A stretch of 64,000 bases of DNA from Sphaerisporangium krabiense. Lineage in GTDB: Bacteria > Actinomycetota > Actinomycetes > Streptosporangiales > Streptosporangiaceae. A model generated the notes under the pieces. The model was not told where the DNA came from and did no database searches. It saw only the letters and a program-made list of their open reading frames with translations. Location of the stretch: positions 4,185,501-4,249,500 of the forward strand of contig NZ_JACHBR010000001.1 in assembly GCF_014200435.1 (NCBI RefSeq). Direction: 5' to 3'. Below are positions 1 to 8,684 of the stretch, piece after piece. The stretch's first letter is position 1. Every line of letters starts with the position of its first letter. The position numbers and the translations under genes were made by a program.

Positions 1-2
1 CC

Positions 3-296
3 ATCAGCCAGCTCGGCCGGGGACCGCTCGACCCCACCTCCGCGGCGATCGCCAAGTACCACACCAGCGAGACCGCGCAGCAGGTCGCGTACTGGGCGGC
101 GCTGGTGCACGGCCACGGGTACGGGCTGCGCGGGCTCGCCCCGGACAAGGCCGCCGTCCTGGAGGCCGGCTACCGCGAGGGCCCGGGGCTGACGCTGTCG
201 GCGGGGACCTCGGAGATGATGCTGGAGCTGGTCGCGAGCTCAGGGTTCGACCGGCCCGACGTGATCGGGGGTGCCGGCGATGGACCTCAGATCTGA
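3..296 (+). CDS. acyl-CoA dehydrogenase, C-terminal fragment (cut by window start)
   Basis: The frame is open from the first bases and ends at TGA 296. The roughly 97 residues seen are the C-terminal helical domain of an acyl-CoA dehydrogenase. The motif SAGTSEMMLE near the end matches the family segment that contacts flavin and substrate (GTSEM/GTNEI type). These flavoenzymes make the alpha,beta double bond in acyl-CoA thioesters. The gene overlaps the next acyl-CoA dehydrogenase by 17 nt when that one starts at ATG 280, so the two are probably translated together and may form a heteromeric enzyme, as in steroid or modified-acyl catabolism. The N-terminal part lies outside the window, so the substrate cannot be inferred. 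Confidence 0.85.
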   Translation: MSQLGRGPLDPTSAAIAKYHTSETAQQVAYWAALVHGHGYGLRGLAPDKAAVLEAGYREGPGLTLSAGTSEMMLELVASSGFDRPDVIGGAGDGPQI

Positions 297-1386
297 CCCG
301 GTCCTGGAACGGATCGCCGGAACCGTCCGCGACGGCCTCGGCGCGGCCGGGGCCGGGCCGGACGGCTCGGCGACGCTGGCCGCGCTGGCCGACCTGGACG
401 GCTTCGCCTTCGCCGCCTCCATGGAGCTCGGCGGCTTCGACCTCGGCCTGTCCTGCGGCGTCACCATCGCCGTCGAGCTCGGCCGCCGCGCGCTGCCCGA
501 CGTCTACACCGGCGGCATGCTGGTCGCCGACGCGCTGGCCGAGGCCGCGGACGACGCGCCCGGAGCCGACGTGGCCGCCGCCGTCGTGGCGGGCAAGCAG
601 GTCGTGGTCGCGGCCGGGCTGGACCGCGCCACCGTGGGGGACGCCGCCCCGGCCGAGCCGTCGCCCGGCGGGTGGCGGCTGCCGGAGGTCCTGACCGTGG
701 ACGACGTCTACCCCGACGCGGCGGTCTGCACGGCCTTCCGGACCGGGGACGGCGAGGTCCTGCTCGCGGTGCTGCCCGCCACGCTCTGGCGGCCCCTGGC
801 ACGGCCCGCCTTCCCCTGGAGCGGCCACGCGCCGAGCCCGGCCGCGGTCGCGCCGGGAGAGATCCCGAGCGGCCAGGTGATCGGCTCGCTCGGCGCAGGA
901 CGCCCGCTCACCGACCCCGCCGGGCTGCTGGCCAGGCACCGCGTCCGCCAGGCCGGCTACCTGCTCGGCCTCGGCCTCGGCGCGCACGCCCTGGCCGTCG
1001 CCCACGCGGCGGGCCGGCGCCAGTTCGACCGGTACGTGCTGGACAACCAGGCCGTGGCCTTCCCCCTCGCCAAGGCGAAGATCGACCTGGAGGCGGCGCG
1101 CCTGCTGGTCCACCGGGCCGCCTGGCTCGCCGACGCGGGCGGGCCGTTCGCCAGGGAGGCGGCCGAGGCGCTGGCCTGGACCGCCGAGGTGACGCTGCGC
1201 ACGGTGCGGACGTCCGTCCAGGTGCACGGCGCGCGGGGCCTCACCGTGGCCGCGCCGGTGCACCGCTTCTTCGAGGTGGTCAGGCCCGCGGCCACCCGAC
1301 TCGGGCCGCCCGGGGCGCTGTGGCGGGAGTCCGCCCTGCGCCGGCTGGCCGAGTACCACACGGCTGTAGCGGAAAGGCAGAGCTAG
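280..1386 (+). CDS. acyl-CoA dehydrogenase family protein
   Basis: 368 residues from ATG 280 (GTG 271 is an in-frame alternative). The C-terminal half carries the four-helix region of acyl-CoA dehydrogenases, with FPLAKAKIDLEAARLLVHRAAW and later VQVHGARGLT followed by a segment with conserved Arg residues. The N-terminal half is shorter and more divergent than in the canonical enzymes, which is typical of the partner subunit in heteromeric acyl-CoA dehydrogenases. It sits between the first dehydrogenase and a cytochrome P450 whose ATG lies immediately after its TAG, so the three form one transcription unit. The physiological substrate is unknown. Confidence 0.85.
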   Translation: MDLRSDPVLERIAGTVRDGLGAAGAGPDGSATLAALADLDGFAFAASMELGGFDLGLSCGVTIAVELGRRALPDVYTGGMLVADALAEAADDAPGADVAAAVVAGKQVVVAAGLDRATVGDAAPAEPSPGGWRLPEVLTVDDVYPDAAVCTAFRTGDGEVLLAVLPATLWRPLARPAFPWSGHAPSPAAVAPGEIPSGQVIGSLGAGRPLTDPAGLLARHRVRQAGYLLGLGLGAHALAVAHAAGRRQFDRYVLDNQAVAFPLAKAKIDLEAARLLVHRAAWLADAGGPFAREAAEALAWTAEVTLRTVRTSVQVHGARGLTVAAPVHRFFEVVRPAATRLGPPGALWRESALRRLAEYHTAVAERQS

Positions 1387-2622
1387 ATGCGCTTGACCGA
1401 CGCGAGCGCGGCACCCGTCCCGCTCGACGGGATCGACCTGTACGGCACCGAGATGTACCGCTCGGGCGACCCGCACGCCGTCTGGCGGACGCTGCGCGAG
1501 AAGGCCCCGGTCTGGCGCCAGGAGGCGCCGGACGGGACGCCGTTCTGGTCGGTGACCCGGTACCGCGACGTGGTGGACGTGCTGCGCGACACCCGCAGGT
1601 TCAGCTCCGAGCACAGCACCATGCTCAGCGTGCTGGAGCGGGACACCGCGGCCGGCCGGGCCATCCACCTGATGGACCCGCCCCGGCACTCCCAGGTGCG
1701 CGGCGCCACCATCAGCGCCCTGTCCATGCGCGTCATGCGCAGGCACGAGCCGGCGATCCGCGAGCGGGTCGCCAAGCTCGTGGCCGGGGCCATCGCCGAG
1801 GGGCAGGCCGACATGGCGAGGCTCGTCACGATGCTGCCGATGCTGGTCGCCGGCGAGCTGATGGGCATCCCGCAGGAGAAGTGGACCGAGGCCGCGCACT
1901 GGACGGTGGCCAGCATGGCCCCCGAGGACCCGGCGTTCTCGATCGGCGACGAGGCGGCGACGCTGCGGGCCGCGCACGTGTTCCTGTTCTCGATGTTCAT
2001 CGAGCTGATCCAGGACCGCAGGGAGGACCCCGGCACCGAGGACCTGATCTCGCTGCTGCTCGGCATGGAGGTCGACGGGCGCCCGGCCACCGACGAGGAG
2101 GTCCTCGTCAACTGCTACGCCTTCATCATGGGCGCCAACCCGACGATCCCCCAGGCGTCCTCACACCTGGTGCTCACCATGGCCGAGAACCCGGACCTGT
2201 GGCGGCGGATCCGCGAAGGGGACCGGTCACGGCTGGGGCTCACGCTGGAGGAGACGCTGCGCTGGTCCAGCCCGGTCAACCACCTGCTGCGCAGGACCAC
2301 CGAGGAGATCGAGCTCGGCGGGCACGTCATCCCCGAGGGAGGGCTGGTCGCGGCCTGGATCGGCTCGGGCAACAGGGACGAGGAGATCTTCCCCGACCCC
2401 TACGTCTTCGACCCGTGGCGCACCCCGAACCAGCACATCGCCTTCGGCTTCGGCTCGCACCGGTGCATCGGCAACTCGCCCGCGCAGACCGGCGTCCAGC
2501 TTCTGCTGGAGGAACTGGTCGAGCAGGTGGAGTCGTTCGAGCTCGCCGGCGAGGTCCGCCACCTGGGCTCCAACTTCCTCAACGGCATCACCCACCTGCC
2601 GGTGATCCTGCGCCCGGCCTGA
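1387..2622 (+). CDS. cytochrome P450 with non-canonical I-helix
   Basis: 411 residues. The heme-ligand loop AFGFGSHRCIGN places the thiolate Cys at residue 360, and the K-helix ExxR is EETLR. Both are hallmarks of soluble bacterial P450s, which oxidise small molecules with electrons from ferredoxin. The I-helix segment, residues 249-254, reads GANPTI where most P450s have A/G-G-x-D/E-T: the acidic residue is replaced by Pro while the Thr is kept. This suggests altered proton delivery or a specialised substrate. It directly follows the two acyl-CoA dehydrogenase genes, so it may act on an acyl-CoA-linked or terpenoid intermediate; that is inference. A strong terminator hairpin follows. Confidence 0.92.
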   Translation: MRLTDASAAPVPLDGIDLYGTEMYRSGDPHAVWRTLREKAPVWRQEAPDGTPFWSVTRYRDVVDVLRDTRRFSSEHSTMLSVLERDTAAGRAIHLMDPPRHSQVRGATISALSMRVMRRHEPAIRERVAKLVAGAIAEGQADMARLVTMLPMLVAGELMGIPQEKWTEAAHWTVASMAPEDPAFSIGDEAATLRAAHVFLFSMFIELIQDRREDPGTEDLISLLLGMEVDGRPATDEEVLVNCYAFIMGANPTIPQASSHLVLTMAENPDLWRRIREGDRSRLGLTLEETLRWSSPVNHLLRRTTEEIELGGHVIPEGGLVAAWIGSGNRDEEIFPDPYVFDPWRTPNQHIAFGFGSHRCIGNSPAQTGVQLLLEELVEQVESFELAGEVRHLGSNFLNGITHLPVILRPA

Positions 2623-2630
2623 ACACCCGG

Positions 2631-2665
2631 CGGCGGGCGCGGGACGTACGGTCCCGCGCCCGCCG
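2631..2665 (+). terminator. terminator hairpin after P450 gene
   Basis: A perfect 15-bp stem, CGGCGGGCGCGGGAC at 2631-2645 against GTCCCGCGCCCGCCG at 2651-2665, with a 5-nt loop. It begins 8 nt after the P450 stop. There is no U-run, as is common for actinomycete terminators. Confidence 0.8.
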
Positions 2666-2745
2666 CTTGGCGTTGCCGGAAGGTTTGCCCGCGCGGAACC
2701 CGCGCACGGGCCGGGCACCTCCGCGGTTGTGCCACACTCGTGACC

Positions 2746-3129
2746 ATGGAGATGCGGACGATCACCTCCCCTGAGACCCCTGACACCGGCCCCCACTACG
2801 GCGACGCCAAAGAGCTGACGGGGGTCTCGCGCCTTCTCTTCATCAGCGGACAGATTCCCGAGACCGCGGACGGTCACGTCCCTCCCGGCTTCGAAGACCA
2901 GGCCAGGCTGGTGTTCAGCCACATCAGGTCGCTGCTGAAGGCCGCGGACATGGACGTGCAGAACCTGGTCAAGCTCACCATCTACCTGAGCGACCGGCAG
3001 TACCGGGCGCCGCTGGCCCGGGTGCGCAACGAGGCGTTCGCCGGCCACCAGTTCGCGATGACCATCATCATCGCCGGCATCTACGACCCCGTCTGGCTCC
3101 TGGAGGTCGAGGCGGTCGCCGCGGCCTGA
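2746..3129 (+). CDS. RidA/YjgF family protein
   Basis: 127 residues from ATG 2746 (GTG 2740 is two codons upstream). The fold signature of the RidA (YjgF/YER057c/UK114) family is seen as FISGQIP near the N terminus, then VKLTIYLSD and a C-terminal LLEVEAVAAA. Typical RidA uses an Arg in RxxxR to hydrolyse reactive enamine/imine intermediates from PLP enzymes; here the C-terminal motif is not a clear match, so imine deaminase activity is uncertain. It lies alone between the P450 terminator and a bidirectional hairpin, facing the formyltransferase operon. Confidence 0.85.
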   Translation: MEMRTITSPETPDTGPHYGDAKELTGVSRLLFISGQIPETADGHVPPGFEDQARLVFSHIRSLLKAADMDVQNLVKLTIYLSDRQYRAPLARVRNEAFAGHQFAMTIIIAGIYDPVWLLEVEAVAAA

Positions 3130-3143
3130 CCGGCGGGAACGTC

Positions 3144-3179
3144 AGAGGCGGCCGGCCCCGGCGCGGGGCGGCCGCCTCT
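3144..3179. terminator. bidirectional terminator hairpin
   Basis: AGAGGCGGCCG at 3144-3154 pairs with CGGCCGCCTCT at 3169-3179, with a GC-rich loop. It lies between the convergent RidA gene and formyltransferase gene and can serve both strands. Confidence 0.75.
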
Positions 3180-3193
3180 CGCGGCTCAGCCGG

Positions 3194-4110
3194 TCATTCC
3201 AGGTAGCCGCCCATCTTGGTGAAGTAGTCCACCGCCCGCACGGGCGGCCCGTCCTCGGTGGCGACCTGCAGCAGGATCAGCCCCCGCGCGTCGGGGTCCC
3301 CGCGCCGGCCGCACGCGACCGCGACGCCGCCCTCCGCGGCCCTGACGACGCGCCCGGGCGTGCCGCAGTAGCCGCGCTCCGGGGGCCTCGCGACCTTCAC
3401 GAGCAGGCGGCCGCCGTTGTGGGTCGTCCAGGCGTTGAGGAACGGGTCGCTCTGGCCGCGCACCAGGTTGTAGACCTGCGTGGTGCCGTCGCGCCAGTCG
3501 ATCCGGGTGTCCTGGACGCCGATCCTGTGATAGAACGTTCCGCCGGTCGACGGCTGCCGCTCGCCCCGGTGCCCGCTCTCGACCAGCTCCAGGGCCCGCA
3601 GCGTCACGGGCACGTACTCGTCCAGCAGCTTGCTCAGCACCACGCCCGCGGTGTCGTGCGGGCCGATGGGCACCAGGGCCCTGGTCACCACGGGGCCGGT
3701 GTCCAGCTCCGCGTCCATGAAGTGCACGGTCAGCCCGATCTCGGTGCGGCCGTCCCTGATCGACCAGTTCACCGAGCCGAACCCGGCGTACTCCGGCAGC
3801 AGGGCGTCGTGCACGTTGAGCGACCCCAGGCGCGGGATCCTCAGCAGCTCGATCGGGGCGCGGGTGCGCCAGTTCGTGGACACGATCACGTCCGGCGCGA
3901 GCTCCTCGGCCTGCCTCCACAGCTCCGGCTCGGCGGCCGTGGCGGAGAAGACCAGGGGGATGCCCAGCTTGCCGGCGAGCTGCTCCACGTCCGGCTCGCC
4001 GAGCCCGCCGAACTCGGCCACGTGGGTGAGCACCGTCACCACCTCGTGGCGCTTGACGAGGCCGCCGAGCATGTTCGCGCCCAGCTCCCCGTACCCCATG
4101 AAGAGGATCC

Positions 4111-4114
<4 letters not shown>
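3194..4114 (-). CDS. formyltransferase (Fmt-like, accessory)
   Basis: 306 residues from GTG 4114, which overlaps the argG stop as GTGA. The N-terminal domain is the formyltetrahydrofolate-dependent transferase fold. The catalytic triad is visible as N100 and H102 in NVHDALLP and D138 in AELDTGP, with the same His-to-Asp spacing as in methionyl-tRNA formyltransferase. The usual Ser before LLP is Ala here. It probably transfers a formyl group to an amine of a small molecule or peptide rather than acting as housekeeping Fmt, because it is the last gene of an operon with a BesD-like oxygenase and an extra argininosuccinate synthase. The acceptor is unknown. Its C-terminal domain resembles the Fmt C-terminal domain. 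Confidence 0.85.
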
Positions 4115-5336
<1,222 letters not shown>

Positions 5337-5340
<4 letters not shown>

Positions 5341-6101
5341 CTCGACACCTCCAGGGTTTCCGGGTCGGCCCACAGACCGTCCATGGTCTCGTGGGAGAGT
5401 TCCATCGTCAGGTTCCGCGTGGACGCGTAACCCATGTTGATGATCTTGCGCGTGCCGTTGACCACGGGGTACACGCGGTGCAGCGTCGTGTCGGTGCGCA
5501 TCAGGTACAGGTCGCCGGAGAACAGCTCGACCGAGTAGATCGGGTGCCGCGTCAGCGTCCTGTTGATCTGCGGGTCCGTCTTGTTCCACACCGTCCCCGG
5601 CACGCACTGCACGAAGCCGCCGTCGGCGATCGGCGGGGTCTCGATGACCCACACGACCGCGAAGCTGTAGTCGTCCCAGTGCCAGCCGTGCGTGTCGCCG
5701 TCCTTCTCCAGGCACGTGATCACGAACTGCTCGGGCTCATAGGGGCAGGGGTGGACCGGCTCGCCCGCGATCTGCCCGAGGCTCTGGAGCATCCGTGCCG
5801 AGTTGTAGACCTGGGGGATGACCGTGCCGAACTCGGCGATCTCCTTGCGCCGCACGTTGCGCATCCGGCGCGGGCTGTGGTCGGTCTCCGCGAAGCTGAC
5901 GTCGCGGCGCACGCTGCCGACGTCCAGCAGCCGGTTCACCTCGTCGGCGACGGCCTTCTTCACCGAGTCCGGGACGAGAAAGGGAATCTTGGCGTGGCCG
6001 AGGTAGGAGAAATCACGTCGCGCCCGCGCAATGGATTCCTCGCTGACATTGGTGGCGAGATGCGTTTCCAGATCGAGTAGCAGCGCGCCGACATCCGACA
6101 T
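5337..6101 (-). CDS. BesD-like Fe(II)/2-oxoglutarate-dependent oxygenase
   Basis: 254 residues from ATG 6101 with a good Shine-Dalgarno GGAGGCGGCC. The facial triad is H141-W-D143 in HGWHWDDY plus H208 in TTLHRV, and R218 in GTRKI would bind 2-oxoglutarate. The length and the 67-residue spacing between the two His ligands match the BesD family that halogenates or hydroxylates free amino acids such as lysine. BesD-type halogenases have Gly in place of the Asp; here Asp143 is present, so hydroxylation is the expected reaction. It is the first gene of the three-gene overlapping operon with argG and the formyltransferase, suggesting that it modifies a basic amino acid which later genes elaborate. 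The substrate is inferred, not shown. Confidence 0.85.
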
Positions 6102-6354
6102 GGCCGCCTCCTTGGAGTATCGCTGTGGGTTGACTCGTGTTTTTTTATCGATAGGGACTGTTTCCCGATGGCGGGCGGCCGCATCCGGAGTGCAGCATAA
6201 GCCGTGCTCCGGCCAGGATGGCAATACTCATAGTTATGAAACGGGCTGTGGAAATCTCGTACGAGCGGTCGCGGGGCGACGCGCGTGGCCGGCGGGACGG
6301 TGCCGGGCGGGGGCGCCGGGGCGTGCGCGCCCCGCCGGCCGGTTCGCGCTCCGC

Positions 6355-7677
6355 TCAGGCCGTGCCGCGCTGGGCCGCGGCGAACTCCAGGGCCTCTTCA
6401 GGGGACTCGGGAAGCTTCTGCAACCGGGGGATGATCGACAGGAAGAGCGGCACCGTGGCGACGACCGAGGCGATGGCCCCGATCCAGATGGCCTCGCGCA
6501 GGCCGAGGCTCGCGCCGACGAACCCGCCGGCCAGCGCGCCGAGCGTGCCGAGCCCGGACAGCAGCGTGCGCATGCCGGCCGTCATGCGGGCCATCATGTT
6601 CTGCGGGGTGACGGCCTGCCGCAGGCTGAGCGCCACCACGTTGGCCACCGAGAGGCCGAAGCGCGTGAAGACGAAGCCGCCGCCGATCACCGCCGCGGCC
6701 AGCCACGTCGGCCCGGTCACCAGCGGGACCAGCAGCCAGCCGGAGTATCCGACGACGACGGCGACCACGTAGATCCGCCCGTAGGGGAAGCGCTTGATGA
6801 ACCTGCTCGCGGCCAGCGAGCCCAGCAGGCCGCCGACCGAGCTCAGGCTGAACACCAGGCCGATCGTGAAGGCGTTGAAACCCAGGGTCCGCACGCAGTA
6901 CAGCACGAAGATGCCGTCGATGAACATGTAGCAGAAGTTGTAGGCCGACCCGATGGTGGCGATGACCCGCAGGAACGGGTTCTTCGTCACCAGGACGATG
7001 CCCTCTCTGATCTCCCTGCCGAGATGGCGCTCGGCGCCGGGCGTCGGCTCGGGCTCGGGCCGCTTGATCGACGTCAGCGTGAACACCGAGACCAGGTAGG
7101 AGAACGCGTCGATGAGCAGCGCGTACGGGGCGGTGAATATCTGGACGATCAGGCCGGAGATGCCGGGACCCGCCAGATCGGCCACCGAGAAGCTGGAGTT
7201 GACCTTGCCGTTCGCCTCGACCAGGTGTTCCTTCTGGACGAGCGTCGGCACGTACGACATCCAGCAGACGTCGAACAGGACCGTGCACACCCCGATGCCG
7301 AGCGCCAGCGCGTACAGCCCGAACATGCTGAGCGCGTCCAGCCACGCCAGCACGGGGACGAGGGCGATGAGCACGCACCTGATGACGTTCGCGGTGATCA
7401 TCAGGGGGCGCTTCCTGCGCCGGTCGGCCCAGACGCCGAACAGCAGCGACAGGAACAGGAACGGGATGAACTGCACGAACCGCAGCGCGCCGGTCTGCTC
7501 CGCGCCGGCGTGCAGCGAGATCACGGCGGTCAGCGGCAAAGCGAGCGCGGTGACTTGCACGCCCATGAGAGAAATGGTCTCGCCGACCCAGAACTTCGTG
7601 AAGTCGTGGTTGGCCCAGAGTCCCCGGTCTCGTGGTGCGGCCGGCGCGTCGGAGTCGGACTGACTCTCCGTGGACAA
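6355..7677 (-). CDS. MFS transporter (exporter, MFS_3 type)
   Basis: 440 residues from TTG 7677, chosen because GGAGGATCCG lies just upstream and no other start fits. About twelve hydrophobic segments are seen, with the cytoplasmic motif-A loop GVWADRRRKRP after the second. The family includes proton-driven exporters of antibiotics and siderophores. It is transcribed toward the oxygenase-argG-formyltransferase operon, 253 nt upstream of it. Its promoter region contains a perfect 14-bp palindrome that overlaps a possible -35. I infer product export or self-resistance for the surrounding locus. A second MFS exporter lies at 9858-11123. Confidence 0.88.
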   Translation of the reverse strand: MSTESQSDSDAPAAPRDRGLWANHDFTKFWVGETISLMGVQVTALALPLTAVISLHAGAEQTGALRFVQFIPFLFLSLLFGVWADRRRKRPLMITANVIRCVLIALVPVLAWLDALSMFGLYALALGIGVCTVLFDVCWMSYVPTLVQKEHLVEANGKVNSSFSVADLAGPGISGLIVQIFTAPYALLIDAFSYLVSVFTLTSIKRPEPEPTPGAERHLGREIREGIVLVTKNPFLRVIATIGSAYNFCYMFIDGIFVLYCVRTLGFNAFTIGLVFSLSSVGGLLGSLAASRFIKRFPYGRIYVVAVVVGYSGWLLVPLVTGPTWLAAAVIGGGFVFTRFGLSVANVVALSLRQAVTPQNMMARMTAGMRTLLSGLGTLGALAGGFVGASLGLREAIWIGAIASVVATVPLFLSIIPRLQKLPESPEEALEFAAAQRGTA

Positions 7678-7742
7678 CGGATCCTCCGTGGGTCGATAGG
7701 CGTGGCTAATCGTCCGTTATTCTGACCACAGTCCCGCGACGG

Positions 7743-7756
7743 GCGTCAATTGACGC
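7743..7756. promoter_or_regulatory. 14-bp perfect palindrome, candidate operator
   Basis: GCGTCAATTGACGC is self-complementary. Read on the minus strand its right half supplies TTGACG, which could be the -35 of the MFS gene, with CAGAAT or TCAGAA about 18-19 nt downstream near 7719-7725. A repressor bound here would block the exporter promoter. No regulator gene lies adjacent, so the binding protein is unknown. Confidence 0.45.
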
Positions 7757-8384
7757 TGTGTTTCACATTTTTCCCGCCCGATAATCCTTACGTTTACCTC
7801 GGGCACGCGGCCCGTGGAGGTTCGCGAGGCTCCCCGCGTCATGTGATCGGGCACGTCAAAAGGCGGTCCGGGCCCCGCGCCGGGGCGCGGGACGCACAAA
7901 AGTCGCGCGCGGGGCGGCGGCGGCGCGAAGAGGTCCGCGCGGCGCCGCCTCCGGCGAAACCATTTCCCGTCGTCCCCGGGTGCGCGCCCGCCCGCCCGGG
8001 TCTTGACAGGCGCCGCCAGGCGTGGATCATGGCGATCACCTCGGCGTGCGCGTGCGGCTCCCCGCGGGTCGCGGCGAGTTCCGGTCCCGGACATCGCGGC
8101 GTGGGCCGGGCGTTCGGGTTCCGGATGATTCGGTCCTGCCGGAGGCGGGGATGCGGACATCCGGACGGCGGTGCGCGGGCCCGCGGGCCCCAGGGCGGGT
8201 AATGGTTGATCATTTACGGGGGGCCCGGAGTTTCCGCGCCGCGAGCAGGGTGGGGGCGCCTATTCACCCCCGTCTCCGGTCCGGTGCCCGTGAACGCGGG
8301 ACCGCGAAGAGCGCTCTGTCCTGCGAGTACGCGCGTCCCGCCGTCGGCGCAGGATTATGTGGTTGTTTACCGTACATTCCGCTG

Positions 8385-8413
8385 TTGACAGCTATCCGAG
8401 CGTATTTTACGCT
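8385..8413 (+). promoter_or_regulatory. predicted promoter of precursor peptide gene
   Basis: TTGACA at 8385-8390, a 17-nt spacer, and TACGCT at 8408-8413 resemble a primary-sigma promoter of actinomycetes. It lies about 50 nt upstream of the peptide ATG and in the most AT-rich stretch of the region. Confidence 0.55.
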
Positions 8414-8463
8414 GCATTAGCCCGACATTATGGGCAGCCGTCAATTTCCCGCAGGAGGTAGGG

Positions 8464-8607
8464 ATGACGCCCGAGCTCGTTCAGAAGACGACCGAAACCC
8501 CCGTTATGCTCACGCCGGAATTAGTGCAGAAGATGCTCTCCGCCCGCCAGGCCGAGGCCGCCATCAAGTTCCGCACGACCTGCACCGACTGCGTCCCGAA
8601 CTACTAG
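8464..8607 (+). CDS. 47-residue precursor-like peptide with repeated TPELVQK and CxxC tail
   Basis: The ORF starts at ATG 8464 after an excellent Shine-Dalgarno, AGGAGGTAGGG. The N-terminal half contains TPELVQK twice, at residues 2-8 and 17-23. Four of the seven codons differ synonymously between the copies, so the protein motif itself seems conserved. The C terminus is FRTTCTDCVPNY. Residue 20 is a TTA leucine codon (8521-8523), rare in such genomes and a known control point for bldA in Streptomyces. It lies between divergent exporter and hydrolase genes within a modification-rich locus, which fits a RiPP precursor or a peptide scaffold on which a product is built. I do not recognise the family. 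The next gene, an AlkP hydrolase, follows 77 nt later on the same strand. Confidence 0.7.
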   Translation: MTPELVQKTTETPVMLTPELVQKMLSARQAEAAIKFRTTCTDCVPNY

Positions 8608-8684
8608 TCCGCCGCCGGTTCGGCTGAGCGGCCGCCCCTGATCGCCCGCGCGACGGTCGATCGCAGCAGGAGGAGACCGCTCCA

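Larger units (their letters stand above)
7678..8463. other. 786-bp divergent intergenic region
   Basis: No coding sequence is supported here on either strand; the ORFs present have shadow-type composition. It holds the exporter promoter with its palindrome near 7743 on the left and the promoter of the precursor peptide near 8385 on the right. The middle, about 7850-8340, is very GC-rich with no motif I can name. The final 120 bp are clearly more AT-rich. Confidence 0.6.

Noticed and set aside
4..1977. A 657-codon open frame on the minus strand across the acyl-CoA dehydrogenase and P450 genes
   Set aside because: Its residue composition is that of an antisense shadow (Arg/Gly/His-rich); the plus-strand genes have clear family motifs.
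6031..7725. Long plus-strand frame opposite the first MFS gene
   Set aside because: Repetitive Arg/Gln/His-rich translation with no family pattern; the minus-strand transporter explains the DNA.
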